Shown piece by piece: positions 1 through 11,071 of a stretch of 64,000 nucleotides of DNA. The DNA is from Amyelois transitella (lineage: Eukaryota; Arthropoda; Insecta; Lepidoptera; Pyralidae): NCBI RefSeq assembly GCF_032362555.1, contig NC_083528.1, positions 5,766,001 to 5,830,000 on the forward strand, in the 5' to 3' direction. Under the pieces are notes generated by a model. That model saw nothing but the letters and a program-made list of their open reading frames with translations. It was not told the DNA's origin and did no database searches. The translations under genes were made by a program, and so were the position numbers. Within the stretch, counting starts at the first letter, position 1. Each line of letters begins with the position of its first letter.

Positions 1-700
1 GACAGTGACATTTTATTTTTAACATTTTTTGCAAAGGCAATGGCATCTTGTCTTTGGGCATCATTGGGCCTAAACAATGCTAATAATCAAATCATGCGAT
101 GTCCAAGTCGATCTATTTGTTTAACGTAAAATATTTTTAATATTGGCATGATAATAACTTACAGACAGAAGGTCCTTCAAGTAGAGACTAAATAGATTAA
201 CCGACTTGGTATTACATGGATCTCACAACTTTTTACAGTAGAAAGGCTGCGAGTGACTGCGAGACTTGGGTTTTTTTACAGGCTGTTTCTGATGGCATGT
301 ATTTTGTTTGACTTCGTAAATGTGGGAATTTCTAGAATGGAAAGTTGAACATGAGACTTCCGAGGATCTAGTTTATATTCGTTCGAATATCGTCTAAATT
401 TTTAATTAATCCCCTACACGTACCAAAGGGGCTCTCTCCCTTTATACGAGTATTTTCGATTGCATTTTTAACCTCCGATGGATAAAGAGGGGGGGTGATT
501 AAGTTTGACGTGTCTGTGGACGAAAGTGGCGGGAGTTGAAGGTATTTAGTAATTCGTACGGAAATAATTAGTGTAACATTCATTCATGTTTTTTAATGTA
601 GACAAGTTGCATTCGTCCACACATGCGCTTTATTTATGCATTTTTTATGTATAAATACTATGTATCAATAGACATACCTATTTAATGTTTATTTTTATAG

Positions 701-3700
701 GGTTCCCGGAAGACGGTCTCCTGCACTCGCCGAGCACGACGGCAATGGGCGGCCGTCACCAGTCACCTTCCACCAGCAGAATGAGACCACACTCCCCGTC
801 CAATTCTACAGGTTTTTTTCTAATTATAAACATTATATAATAATAATAAAAATAATAAATATACACGGGACAAGTTACACAGATTGAGTTAGCCTCGAAG
901 TAAGTTCGAGACTTGTGTTACGAGATACTAACTCAACGAAACTATATTTTTTTTAAATACTTATATAGATAAACATCCAAGACCCAGGCCAATCAGAGAA
1001 AGTTCGTTTTTCATCATGCCCTGGCCGGGATTCGAACCCGGGACCTCCGGTAGACGAGCGTACTACCATTGCGCCACAGAGGCCGTCAAATATTTATCAA
1101 TCAATATTATCACCTCCTTATTCCCTGTTGGCGAAGACACAGCCAAAAGTTTCGAAAAGACTGAAAAGTCACAATCAACTGTAACGGCTTAATGATGGAA
1201 TTGAGATTCAAAAAGTCACAGGTGACAGGTGGTCACACACAACCTATCGCCTGCGAGAGGAAGCCCAAGTTTATAAGCCTATACGTTAGTCGCCTTTTAC
1301 GACGTCCATGGGAACTAGATCAAGTGGTCTTTTTTATATTGATGTCGAGAACCACACGGCACGGCTTTCTTTAAACATTTGATTAATATGAAATCAGTTA
1401 TAAAATTAAAACAGTCTTACAATTTCATGCTATTCAGGGACTGTTCAATTTGTAAATTAAATTTAAGTTTGTAATCATCATTTTTTTTTCTTTCTTTTTT
1501 ATAAAGAGTTTTAGTTTTAATTTGAGTTCATTTTAATTATTATTTTTTAAACATAAACAAATGTCTATTAAAATATAAAAAAATAAATACTTACAATTAT
1601 ATATAATACATTGTATTTCTATGATATCTCATCTTATAATTAACAATGATGTTAATGTAAGCTCTATATTTCTTCCCTGCAGGTCGCCTCCGCAGTCATT
1701 CCCCATCTACGGCTAGTGCGACAGAGAGACTGTTAGCCAATTCGCCTTCAACACGTTTACAAAGCCAATCGCCTTCTAATAATTCATCTAATAGCAGGAT
1801 CAAAGGATCGCCTATGAGGTAATGTTATTGATAGATCCAAAAGCATTTTACACTAAATGTCTGATCGAAATATACTGCAACTTTCAACTTTAATCTTAAT
1901 ACGGGTTAGGTTTACCTGCAAAGGTTGCGGAGGTCAGATGGGAGTCGCTTTATGTTAAAGCCCGACTCACCATATCTAGGGTCCATGGTCAAAGGCAAAT
2001 CCCGGGCTCCTCTCCAGAGAGGTGAAAATGCAACCGGGACTAAAAGCCTGGAGGAAGAAGAATACGTAGAAAAAAAGGCAGACGTAGTGGCTTTGTACGC
2101 ATGTGTGAGAGAGAGAGAAAACGAGACAATAGATAATGTCGGCCGACTGTCACAATATTCGTGAGAGAGTGTGCGTTTGGCGTGTATTCGTATATATACT
2201 ATATATACTACAAGAAGCCGCCCGCGACTTCGTCCGCATGGAAACCCTATTAATCCCGCGGGAACTCCGAGATAAGAAATAGCCTATATGTTATTCTGGG
2301 TCTTCAGGTCTACCTACATACCAAATTTCATCGTAATTGGTTCAGTAGTCTTTACGTGAAAGAGTAACAAACATCCATAGTGACATACACGCAAACTTTC
2401 GCATTTATAATATTAGTAGGAATGGTGCTTCATTTTGCCGTATAGTAAAACTCCGTCCACTTTTTTTTCTTTTTTCTTCGTCTATAAAACTTAATTGTTT
2501 TCTTTTCAGAATGCGGCCCGGGTCACCGTCTCGTCGGATGCATTCACCGTCGTCGTGTCTCGACAACGATTCTATACAGCAACAGGGTGTCTACGTGCCT
2601 AACTATCCACAGGTATTACTTAGGAAACCTTAATATTATATATATATTGTTATTACTTTTTTTAGAAAAATTCCTTACCTTCGCGGATACCAGCTCCTTA
2701 CTTACCTTCGCGGATTGTCAAATTCAATAAATAGAAATGTTAATAAATTTGACTCTTCAAAAATTCAAAATTTTTATTCATTATTATAGGATACTTCGTA
2801 TCGCTTAATAATTGTCAAAACGTATGGTTTAACATTGGTTGACGTGAAATAAATTACTTAAAATTAAGTTTATTACTGCCGCTTCCAAGGTGTCAGTGCA
2901 GAAGAAGCGGTAACAAACTGCACTGCAGCATTTTCTTCTTTAAGGTGATGGGCTAGCAACCTGTCACTATTCGAATCTCAATTTCATTATTAAGATATAG
3001 ACCTATATTGATCCATCCCGAGGCGACTTATCAACGTGGTAGTACTGTAATCAGAAATGGAGGTCTTACGTCTGTAAAATTATCATGATTTCTATGACAG
3101 ATTTTTGTATGTATGTATTTTTTTTTATCTACTCCACTGAAGGTTCGTGATTGGATCGTATTTTATTTGTATTTCATATCTATTAGGTATTTTTTTTTAA
3201 CAAAATGAAATGTTTTTCCAGCAAATGTACATGGGCGGTTCTGTGGGAGGCGACCCGCTGGCGGACGTGGTGGTGCGGCTGTCGCGGGGCGCCGCGGGCT
3301 TCGGGTTCCGCATCGTGGGCGGCACCGAGGACGGCAGCCGGGTGGCCGTGGGGCTCGTGGTGCCCGGTACGTACACAGCAGCAGGGCCCGGGGCGCGGGT
3401 CCGCATCGTGGGCGGCACCGAGGACGGCAGCCGGGTGGCCGTGGGGCTCGTGGTGCCCGGTACGTACACAGCAGCAGGGCCCGGGGCGCGGGTCCGCATC
3501 GTGGGCGGCACCGAGGACGGCAGCCGGGTGGCCGTGGGGCTCGTGGTGCCCGGTACGTACACAGCAGCAGGGCCCGGGGCGCGGGTCCGCATCGTGGGCG
3601 GCACCGAGGACGGCAGCCGGGTGGCCGTGGGGCTCGTGGTGCCCGGTACGTACACAGCAGCAGGGCCCGGGGCGCGGGTCCGCATCGTGGGCGGCACCGA

Positions 3701-6700
3701 GGACGGCAGCCGGGTGGCCGTGGGGCTCGTGGTGCCCGGTACGTACACAGCAGCAGGGCCCGGGGCGCGGGTCCGCATCGTGGGCGGCACCGAGGACGGC
3801 AGCCGGGTGGCCGTGGGGCTCGTGGTGCCCGGTACGTACACAGCAGCAGGGCCCGGGGCGCGGGTCCGCATCGTGGGCGGCACCGAGGACGGCAGCCGGG
3901 TGGCCGTGGGGCTCGTGGTGCCCGGTACGTACACAGCAGCAGGGCCCGGGGCGCGGGTCCGCATCGTGGGCGGCACCGAGGACGGCAGCCGGGTGGCCGT
4001 GGGGCTCGTGGTGCCCGGTACGTACACAGCAGCAGGGCCCGGGGCGCGGGTCCGCATCGTGGGCGGCACCGAGGACGGCAGCCGGGTGGCCGTGGGGCTC
4101 GTGGTGCCCGGTACGTACACAGCAGCAGGGCCCGGGGCGCGGGTCCGCATCGTGGGCGGCACCGAGGACGGCAGCCGGGTGGCCGTGGGGCTCGTGGTGC
4201 CCGGTACGTACACAGCAGCAGGGCCCGGGGCGCGGGTCCGCATCGTGGGCGGCACCGAGGACGGCAGCCGGGTGGCCGTGGGGCTCGTGGTGCCCGGTAC
4301 GTACACAGCAGCAGGGCCCGGGGCGCGGGTCCGCATCGTGGGCGGCACCGAGGACGGCAGCCGGGTGGCCGTGGGGCTCGTGGTGCCCGGTACGTACACA
4401 GCAGCAGGGCCCGGGGCGCGGGTCCGCATCGTGGGCGGCACCGAGGACGGCAGCCGGGTGGCCGTGGGGCTCGTGGTGCCCGGTACGTACACAGCAGCAG
4501 GGCCCGGGGCGCGGGTCCGCATCGTGGGCGGCACCGAGGACGGCAGCCGGGTGGCCGTGGGGCTCGTGGTGCCCGGTACGTACACAGCAGCAGGGCCCGG
4601 GGCGCGGGTCCGCATCGTGGGCGGCACCGAGGACGGCAGCCGGGTGGCCGTGGGGCTCGTGGTGCCCGGTACGTACACAGCAGCAGGGCCCGGGGCGCGG
4701 GTCCGCATCGTGGGCGGCACCGAGGACGGCAGCCGGGTGGCCGTGGGGCTCGTGGTGCCCGGTACGTACACAGCAGCAGGGCCCGGGGCGCGGGTCCGCA
4801 TCGTGGGCGGCACCGAGGACGGCAGCCGGGTGGCCGTGGGGCTCGTGGTGCCCGGTACGTACACAGCAGCAGGGCCCGGGGCGCGGGTCCGCATCGTGGG
4901 CGGCACCGAGGACGGCAGCCGGGTGGCCGTGGGGCTCGTGGTGCCCGGTACGTACACAGCAGCAGGGCCCGGGGCGCGGGTCCGCATCGTGGGCGGCACC
5001 GAGGACGGCAGCCGGGTGGCCGTGGGGCTCGTGGTGCCCGGTACGTACACAGCAGCAGGGCCCGGGGTGCGGGGTCCGCATCAAAACAGGCGGGACTCCA
5101 TTGTTTCTATGTTCGACGCATTCTCGATGAGGGCGGAGCCTAGTCTTAACATCGGCTAAAGAACAGGATGTCAGTATGGATGTTTGTTACTCGTTCACGC
5201 AAAAACTACTGAACCGATTACGATGAAATTTGGTATACATAACTGTATAGGTAGCTGAAAACCCAGAATAACATATAGGCTACTTTTTATCCCGGAGTTC
5301 CCGCGGGATTGATTCCACGCGTACGATGCCGCGGGCGGTATCTAGTAATAAATATTTAGAAAATGAATGTTTATCTAGGAACGTGTACATTGCAGGCGGG
5401 CCGGCGGACGGGCTGCTGCGGCCCGGCGACCTGCTGACGTCGGTGGACGGCGCGCCGCTGGCGGGCGCCACGCACGCGCTCGCCGTCCAGCACGTGTGCC
5501 GGGCGGCGGCGCGCGGGCACGTCAGTACATACACACATAAATAAATATATATATACGGGACAAATTACACAGATTGAGTTAGCCCAGAAGTAAGTTCGAG
5601 ACTTGTGTTACGAGATACTAACTCGACGATACTGGATATATTTTATAATAAATACTTAGATAGATAAACATCCAAGACCCAGGCCAATTAGAGAAAGTTC
5701 GTGCCCTGGCCGGGAGTACACACAGACACATCTCCTGCTATATATGTATACTAGCGACCCGCCCCGGCTTCGCACGGGTGCAAAATTATAAATGTTATTA
5801 TACATAAAAACCTTCCTCTTGAATCACTCTACCCGTTACAAAAAACCACATCAAAATCCGTTGCGTAATTCTAAAGATTTAAGCATACAGACAAACAGAC
5901 TAAAATAGCGACTTTGTTATATACTATGTAGTGATACATATGGTCACGTCTATATCCCTCCGTCCCGGCACCAATAGAAAAGAATAGGACCACTCCATCT
6001 CTCTCTCATGGATGTCGTAAAAGGCAACTGAGGGGTAGGCTTATAAACTTGGGATTCTTATTTTAGGCGATGGGCTAGCAACCTGTCACTATTTGAATCT
6101 CAATTCTATCTTAAAGCCAAATAGCTAAACGTGGCCTATCAGTCTTTTCAAGACAGTTGGCTCTGTCTACCCACAAGGGATATAGACGGGATTATATGTT
6201 ATGTTATATACAGATTACAGTTTGCTCTCTTACAACGCGCGCTCTCTTGATTCCTAAAATATATCTTAGTTCTATATTACTCACCCCTCGTACATACTAA
6301 TAATAAAATCATCCCCTTTTTTTCATAAAGTTTCAATTTATCACACTTAATATATTAATCAGACTAAACCTTAAACAGCTAGATTTACAGTTATTTTAGT
6401 ATTGCAGAATCACAATCAATTGTTTATTTTATTTTAAAACTAGCTGACCCGCGCAACTTCGTTTGCGTGTATCCCGCTACTTCGACAAATACAGTCAACG
6501 CACCAACACATATTGGATACTAATTTTCAATTCACAATCGCCGCCGCGGCCGGCCCGTACCGTGCCGCAATACTAATATCGTGATATCTCCTAAACTATA
6601 TGTCTAAATAACACACTGTAAACTGCAAAAATAATCTAAATTAAATGCTCGTGATGATGAACTTACTTATTTTGATAAGGATATATGTATTATTGGTTAT

Positions 6701-9700
6701 ATCACCAGTTAAACATCACCCAACGAATTAAATGTTTTTTTAATACAGAAAAGTAGTTTTTGTGACTTAAATAAAAAAGCTGGATATATGTCATCGCGGA
6801 CTTTTTTGTAGAACTAATAAAGACCAATGTTTTTGCTATACATTGTTCTTACTTGTATCCAACGGTATAAGCGGCGCACGCACAAATGCAATCTTCAATT
6901 AGATTTTTTTTCTGACTTCTTGGACATAAATTGCTATAACTCAGCTAATATAGTTTCAATGTATTTCAATTATATATAAAAACCTGTCGGAGAAAATACT
7001 CTTTCTATTAGTGAAAACCGCATCAAAATCCGTTGCGTAGTTTTAAAGTTTTATGCATACGAAGGGACTACAGACAAAATGGGCGACTTTGTTTTATACT
7101 ATGTAGTGATTAAAATACAAATGTATAGCACAATTGGCGGACTTAATGCTTGAAGTCGACCATTGGGTATGTCAGAGAACTTCATGTGGGGTCAAACTAA
7201 ATAAATATATTTATACCTACGCAAAATATAAAATTAAATTATTATAAAAATCATACAGAAAAAACTACAATAAACAAACATATATATAAATAATTATCCT
7301 TTGCGCCTTGAACTACGACGACAAAAAAAAAATCATTTTCAAATGGCTTCTTTTTTTTTGCAGGTAACACTCGGTGTACGTCACAATCGCGCCGACATCC
7401 AGCCATTGGGAATACCAAATATGGCGCCGCATGCGCACCAACCTTTACTTGCGTAAGTTCTGTAAACTATACCTTTTGCAATACCGTATTTATGTTTTGA
7501 AATTGTGTAGTTTTGGTTTTTGAGAAATTTCAACATACATACATATGGTCACGTCTATATCTCTTGTGGGGTAGACAGAGCCAACAGTCTTGAAAAGACT
7601 AATAGGCCACTAAAATAGTGACAAGTTGCTAGCCCATCGCCCAAAAAGAGAATCTCAAGTGTGCAAGCCTATCCCTTAGTCGCCTTTTACGACATCCATG
7701 GAAAAGAGATGGAGTAGTCCTATCCTTTTTTGTATTGGTGCCGGAAAGCGACGGTAAAAATAATTTATGTGACGTCAACCAATGTTGTGAAAATCAAAAG
7801 ATATGACAATTACCGAGTGATATGAAGTGTCCTATAATAGCGAATAAAAATTTTGAATTATTTCAGTACTGACCCGTCTGTGCATCATTTGCCGCCAACT
7901 TCATATAACATCCTGCATCCGGCGCCGATGTACCCTCCCACTTCACACGTCACTCCAGGGTAAGTTATTATTCTTCTTTTTCATTCTGTTTGTTTTATAT
8001 ATATATTTTATTTGTGTTCTACCGGGCCGTGCCGTGTGGTTCCCGGTTCACCAATATAAAAAATGACCACTCCATTTCTTTTCCATGGATGTTGTAAGAG
8101 GCGACTTAGGTATAGGCTTATAAAATTGGGATTCTTACAACAAACGTAGAACAAATATCACGTATTTTCAAACATGTATTTTCAAATGCTGGCAATGCTG
8201 CCAGCCTTCTGGGCACAATCCCGCAAGTTGATGCTATGCAGGGACTGTACAATTTGTAAATTTTATTTTAGTTTGTAAACATCCTTTTTTTGTATAAGTA
8301 GTTTTAATTTTAATTTTGCTTCTTTACGTTAAAATGTTATTTTAATTGGTTAAAAATTAATTTTATAAATAAATAAATGAATATTAGTCCATAAAAAATT
8401 CAATCGTTAAACATATTTCAGGTACGGCGTACAATACGACAATTCCCGTGGCGGCTGGCCAGCGGTCCCCTATGACGTCACAGTGACCAGGAGCGAAGGG
8501 GAAGGGTTCGGTTTTGTCGTGATATCCTCCACTAATAAAGCCACCAGCACAATCGGTAAGATGTTAATCTTAAATTAAAATGTTTGTTAATGACTGACAG
8601 ACAACTTACAGCCGAAATAACTAGATGAAGGGCGTAGAAGTTTTGTATGTATGCTCCTATTTAGTGAGGTAAAAGGGAGGGGTTTTCTCAAATTTTCTAA
8701 ACAATACGACGCGCTCAGCCAATGGCAGCGAAGAGTCTGTGGCGGACATGTTAAACGTCACACGCCACCAGCCAATCACAGCGCGTAAGCTTAATCTATT
8801 GAAAATTGGAGCATAAATACAAACTCCGACACAACATCGTCGGAGCCGCGGTACTCAAATACACCATAAGAAATACAGTATTGACGGCCTCGGTGGCGCA
8901 GCGGTAATACGCTTGTCTGTGACACTGGCGGTCCCGGGTTCGTATCCCGGTCAGGGCATGATGAGAAAAGAACTTTTTCCGATTGGCCTGTGTCTTGGAT
9001 GTTTATCTATTTAAGTATCAACATCAACATCCTACTACTATTATAAAGGCGAAAGTTTGTATGGATGTATGGATGTTTGTTACTCTTTCACGCAAAAACT
9101 ACTGAACCGATTACCATAAAATTTGGTATGTAGGTAGCTGAAGACCCAGAATAACACATAGGCTACTTTTTATCCCAGAGTTCCCGCGGGATTGATAGGG
9201 TTTCCATGCGGACGAAGTCGCGGGCGGCCTCTAGTACTATTATAAAGGCGAAAGTTTGTATGGATGTATGGATGTTTGTTACTCTTTCACGCAAAAACTA
9301 CTGAACCGATTACCATGAAATTTGGTATGTAGGTAGCTGAAGACCCAGAATAACACATAGGCTACTTTTTATCCCAGAGTTCCCGCGGGATTGATAGGGT
9401 TCCCATGCGGACGAAGTCGCGGGCGGCCTCTAGTTTATTATAAAAAATATAGTATCGTTGAGTAAGAATCTCATAACACAAGTCTAGAACTTACTTCGAG
9501 GCTAACTCAATCTGTGTAATTTGTCCCGTATATATATTTATTAATATTAATTTAATACAGTATTTTCCTTTTTTCTCTCTCCCACAGGACAACTGATACC
9601 CAACTCTCCAGCCTCCCGCTGTGGCCTTCTACACGTGGGGGACACCATTCTGGCGATAAACGGGACCCCCATCAGGAATCTGCCGCATCCAGAAGTCGTA

Positions 9701-9766
9701 GCTCTCATCAAACACTCGGGGACCACGGTCACGCTCACTGTGCTGCCTCCAAGCCATTCTGACTGA
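701..9766 (+). CDS. Magi: Magi-like multi-PDZ scaffold protein, 3' part (9 exons)
   Basis: Membrane-associated guanylate kinase with inverted domain order, a cytoplasmic scaffold at cell junctions and synapses that binds C-terminal tails of membrane proteins through PDZ domains. Exons read from the sequence: 701-811, 1683-1818, 2510-2612, 3222-3366, 5396-5520, 7364-7452, 7867-7959, 8422-8555, 9588-9766; all junctions are GT-AG and the phases agree, giving about 370 residues plus TGA at 9764. The first three exons code a Ser/Pro-rich linker. Exons 3222-3366 and 5396-5520 code one PDZ (carboxylate loop GFGFRIVGG, then [11 protein letters not shown]). Exons 8422-8555 and 9588-9766 code a second ([33 protein letters not shown]). 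The guanylate kinase, WW and earlier PDZ domains must lie left of the window. The protein stops right after the second PDZ, so the last PDZ of vertebrate MAGI is absent. The 811 donor (GTTTTT) is weak. The PDZ exon and the terminal exon both seed tandem arrays. Confidence 0.88.
858..1086 (-). repeat. tRNA-derived SINE (family B), full length
   Basis: Minus strand: tRNA-like head with an A-box (TGGCGCAATGG) and a B-box (GGTTCGAATCC near 1027-1037), then CATCATGCCC-related linker and a body ending in the ACACAGATTGAGTTAGCC segment. It lies in a Magi intron. The head is fused to an unrelated tail and is not a functional tRNA gene. Confidence 0.8.
1112..1362 (-). repeat. SINE family A, diverged copy
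   Basis: Family A carries the conserved core TCGCCTTTTACGAC(A/G)TCCATGG, the CTAGCCCATCGCC block and, at its 3' end, a (TATG)n tail. This copy is inverted, lacks most of the tail, and ends with the head motif ACCACACGGCAC at about 1350-1361. Confidence 0.75.
1905..2045 (-). repeat. 3' fragment of tRNA-derived SINE family C
   Basis: Shares the GATGGGAGTCGCTT, CCCGACTCACC and GGAGAGGAGCCCGGG-type blocks with the fuller copy at 10722-11071, in the reverse sense. The tRNA head is missing. Fragment in a Magi intron. Confidence 0.5.
2206..2421 (-). mobile_element. Helitron-like non-autonomous element, family H3
   Basis: Minus strand begins TCCTACTAATATTATAAATG and ends in the GCGGGCGGC segment. 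The expected terminal CTAG is degraded. Other copies in the window (9030, 63174) keep 5'-TC and 3'-CTAG, which is the basis for the class call. Confidence 0.6.
2752..2945 (+). repeat. Interspersed repeat family E
   Basis: Begins near the TTCAAAATTTTTATTCATTA block and ends at AACTGCACTGCAGCATTTTC. Related copies occur at 9986-10153, 14031-14195 and 46876-47015. Class not resolved; it may be the 3' end of a CR1-type LINE. A short family A fragment follows. Confidence 0.65.
3308..5082 (+). repeat. 19-copy, 93-bp tandem array spanning the Magi PDZ-exon splice donor
   Basis: The unit holds the last 59 bases of the PDZ exon (coding [19 protein letters not shown]), the donor CCCG|GTACGT and 34 bases of intron. 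The motif CGCATCGTG recurs every 93 bases from 3309 to 4983, so 19 copies, which read as identical. A broken 20th copy follows to about 5082. Ninety-three is 31 codons and the unit has no stop in the PDZ frame, so use of the last donor would add 18 x 31 residues in frame. The first donor (3367) joins correctly to the exon at 5396. Confidence 0.95.
5167..5345 (+). mobile_element. Helitron-like family H3, 5'-truncated
   Basis: Contains the GTTACTCGTTCACGCAAAAA and CCGCGGGATTGATTCC blocks and ends TCTAG at 5345 followed by T, the expected 3' terminus. The 5' end is missing next to the array. Confidence 0.6.
5548..5715 (-). repeat. SINE family B, head-truncated
   Basis: Body matches the copy at 858-1086, but the tRNA head stops just inside GCCCTGGCCGGGA; the A-box and B-box are gone. 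Lies directly downstream of the Magi exon ending at 5520. Confidence 0.7.
5751..5934 (-). mobile_element. Helitron-like element, family H1, short
   Basis: Minus strand runs A|TCACTACATAGTATATAAC ... GGGTCGCTAG|T: 5'-TC, 3'-CTAG, between A (5935 side) and T (5750 side), as in Helitrons. No coding capacity. The class is inferred from the termini. Confidence 0.65.
5938..6210 (+). repeat. SINE family A copy with duplicated tail piece at its 5' side
   Basis: An inverted tail fragment (CATATGGTCACGTCTATATCCC) is fused directly to a sense copy starting at CCCGGCACCAATAG and ending near GGATATAGACGGGATTATATG. Confidence 0.7.
6440..7109 (-). mobile_element. Helitron-like element, family H1, long
   Basis: Minus-strand 5' end TCACTACATAGTATAAAAC at 7109, 3' end GCGGGTCAGCTAG at 6440. 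Flanking bases give A|T target. About 670 bp, with an internal ~400-bp AT-rich stretch absent from the copy at 5751. No transposase or helicase reading frame. Confidence 0.65.
7538..7757 (-). repeat. SINE family A, inverted
   Basis: Tail (CATACATATGGTCACGTC) at the left, head (ATTGGTGCCGG) at the right. An internal part around the AAGACTAATAGGCCAC block is shortened. In the Magi intron after exon 7364-7452. Confidence 0.75.
8023..8125 (+). repeat. SINE family A, 5' half only
   Basis: Begins GCCGTGTGGTTCCCGG and stops after TTATAAAATTGGGATTC; the 3' half and tail are missing. Confidence 0.65.
8883..9553 (+). repeat. SINE family B, split by Helitron-like insertion, with 11-bp target duplication
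   Basis: The tRNA-like head has an A-box (TGGCGCAGCGG, ~8893) and a B-box variant (GGTTCGTATCC, ~8937). The body is interrupted at 9030-9433 and resumes at TTATTATAAAAAATATAG. The flanking direct repeat AATACAGTATT occurs at 8872-8882 and 9554-9564. The insertion ends about 24 bases before the last Magi 3' splice site. Confidence 0.8.
9030..9433 (+). mobile_element. Head-to-tail pair of Helitron-like H3 elements
   Basis: Copy 1 is 9030-9234: A|TCCTACTACTATTATAAAGG ... GCGGCCTCTAG. Copy 2 (9235-9433) starts at the T after that CTAG, lacks the leading TCC, and itself ends CCTCTAG|T. Both copies are nearly identical. Inserted inside SINE B. Confidence 0.7.
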
Positions 9767-10470
9767 GGCACATCGACCCTGCACACTATGGTGATGAGAC
9801 ACAAGCAAAATTTGGACAACCATCTGTGACTAGTGATATTCAAGAGACCCTTTCGTCAAACACAGTCACCTGTCTGTGCTGCCTCCAAGCCATTCTGACT
9901 GAGGCACATCGACCCTGCACACTATGGTGATGAGACACTAGCAAAATTTGGACAACCATCTGTGACTAGTGATATTTAAGAGACCAAAATTCTAAATTTT
10001 TATTCATTATTATAGGATACTTCATATCGCTTAATAACTGTCAAAACGTTTGGTTTCACAACATTGGTTGACGTCAAATAAATGACTTAAAACTATGTTT
10101 ACTGCCGTGTCCAAGGCGTCAGTGCAGAAGAAGCGGTAACAAACTGCACTGCACATCGACCCTGCACCCTATGGTGATGAGACAAAAGCATTTTGGACAA
10201 CCATCTGTGACTAGTGATATTCAAGAGACCCTTTTATCAAACAGTCTCCTTTCTGTGCTGCCTCCATACCATTGTGACTGAGGCACATCGACCCTGCACA
10301 CTATGGTGACGAGATACAAGCAAAATTTGGAGCACCATCTGTGACTGACTAGTACAGTTTAAAAGACCCTTGCTCTCGTGAAAAACGGTCACCTCTGTGC
10401 GGTCTCCACTCCATTCTGACTGAGGTACATCGACCCTTCATGCCATTGTGACGAGGGGTGCTTTTAATAT
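9737..10470 (+). repeat. Five imperfect copies of the Magi stop-codon/3'-UTR segment
   Basis: The segment TGTGCTGCCTCCAAGCCATT, which codes the last residues and precedes the TGA, recurs at about 9739, 9877, 10254 and 10396. A fifth copy, starting near 10153, has lost its left part to a family E repeat. Each copy continues through GAGGCACATCGACCCTGCAC and the ATCTGTGACTAGTGATAT block. Later copies are increasingly diverged. Only the first copy is in frame with Magi. Confidence 0.85.
9986..10153 (+). repeat. Repeat family E inside the Magi 3'-UTR array
   Basis: Starts at the CTAAATTTTTATTCATTATT block and ends in AACTGCACTGCAC, where the UTR unit resumes. It replaces the left part of one array copy, so it arrived after the array began to form or by exchange. 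Confidence 0.65.
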
Positions 10471-10721
10471 TCTTATTAGTGAGATCAAGACGTGAAGACG
10501 CAACCGGGACTCACACCATAAAAATATGAATAATGATGATCTATCGACGGACACCCATCCAAAAATTGCCACAATTAGTGACCCTTAAACCATATAGTAC
10601 ATACATATGGTCACGTCTATATCCCATGCGGGGTAGACAGAGCCAACAGTCTTGAAGACTAAATGGTAACCCATATAGTAATTTTTGATTATAACATGTA
10701 CTTTTCTTCCTCTGGGCATTA

Positions 10722-11071
10722 GTTCCGGTTACATCTCACCTTTTTGGAGAGGAGCCCGGGGTGCGCCTTTACTACCATGATCCTGGATTGGGTGAGTCTG
10801 TATTTTACTAGAAGCGAGTCCCATCTGATCCCCGCAATCTTTGCAGGAGAACCTTACCCGTATTGGAGCATGTTTACACATCCAGTTGCCTGAATGTGCA
10901 GGTTTCCTCACGATGTTTTCTCTCATCGTAAGAGCATCGGTTAACCCTAAAACTGTACATAACTCAGAAAAGAGTGTGAGTACATGGACGAGGTAGGATT
11001 TGAACCTGTGCCACTACACGCATCACTTGCGATTTTTAGTCGGGCACCTTAACCGGTTGACCACCGACTCT
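10722..11071 (-). repeat. tRNA-derived SINE family C
   Basis: Minus-strand head at 11071: GTCGGTGGTCAACCGGTTAA (A-box) and AGGTTCAAATCCTACC (B-box, ~10990-11005). The body contains the CAGGTTTCCTCACGATG and CCAGTTGCCTGAATGTGC blocks, which resemble the HaSE-type SINEs of moths as I recall them. A second copy is at 29545-29785. Confidence 0.7.

Noticed and set aside
3183..5159. Long open frames of 617-649 codons on both strands over the Magi PDZ exon
   Set aside because: They are the same 93-bp GC-rich unit read in four stop-free frames. Only the first unit belongs to a conserved protein.
8883..8960. tRNA gene at the A-box/B-box of SINE B (also 1030-1086, 18205-18274, 51845-51915, 62445-62512)
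   Set aside because: The tRNA-like head is fused to the same non-tRNA body in every copy and shows no proper acceptor pairing. These are SINE promoters.
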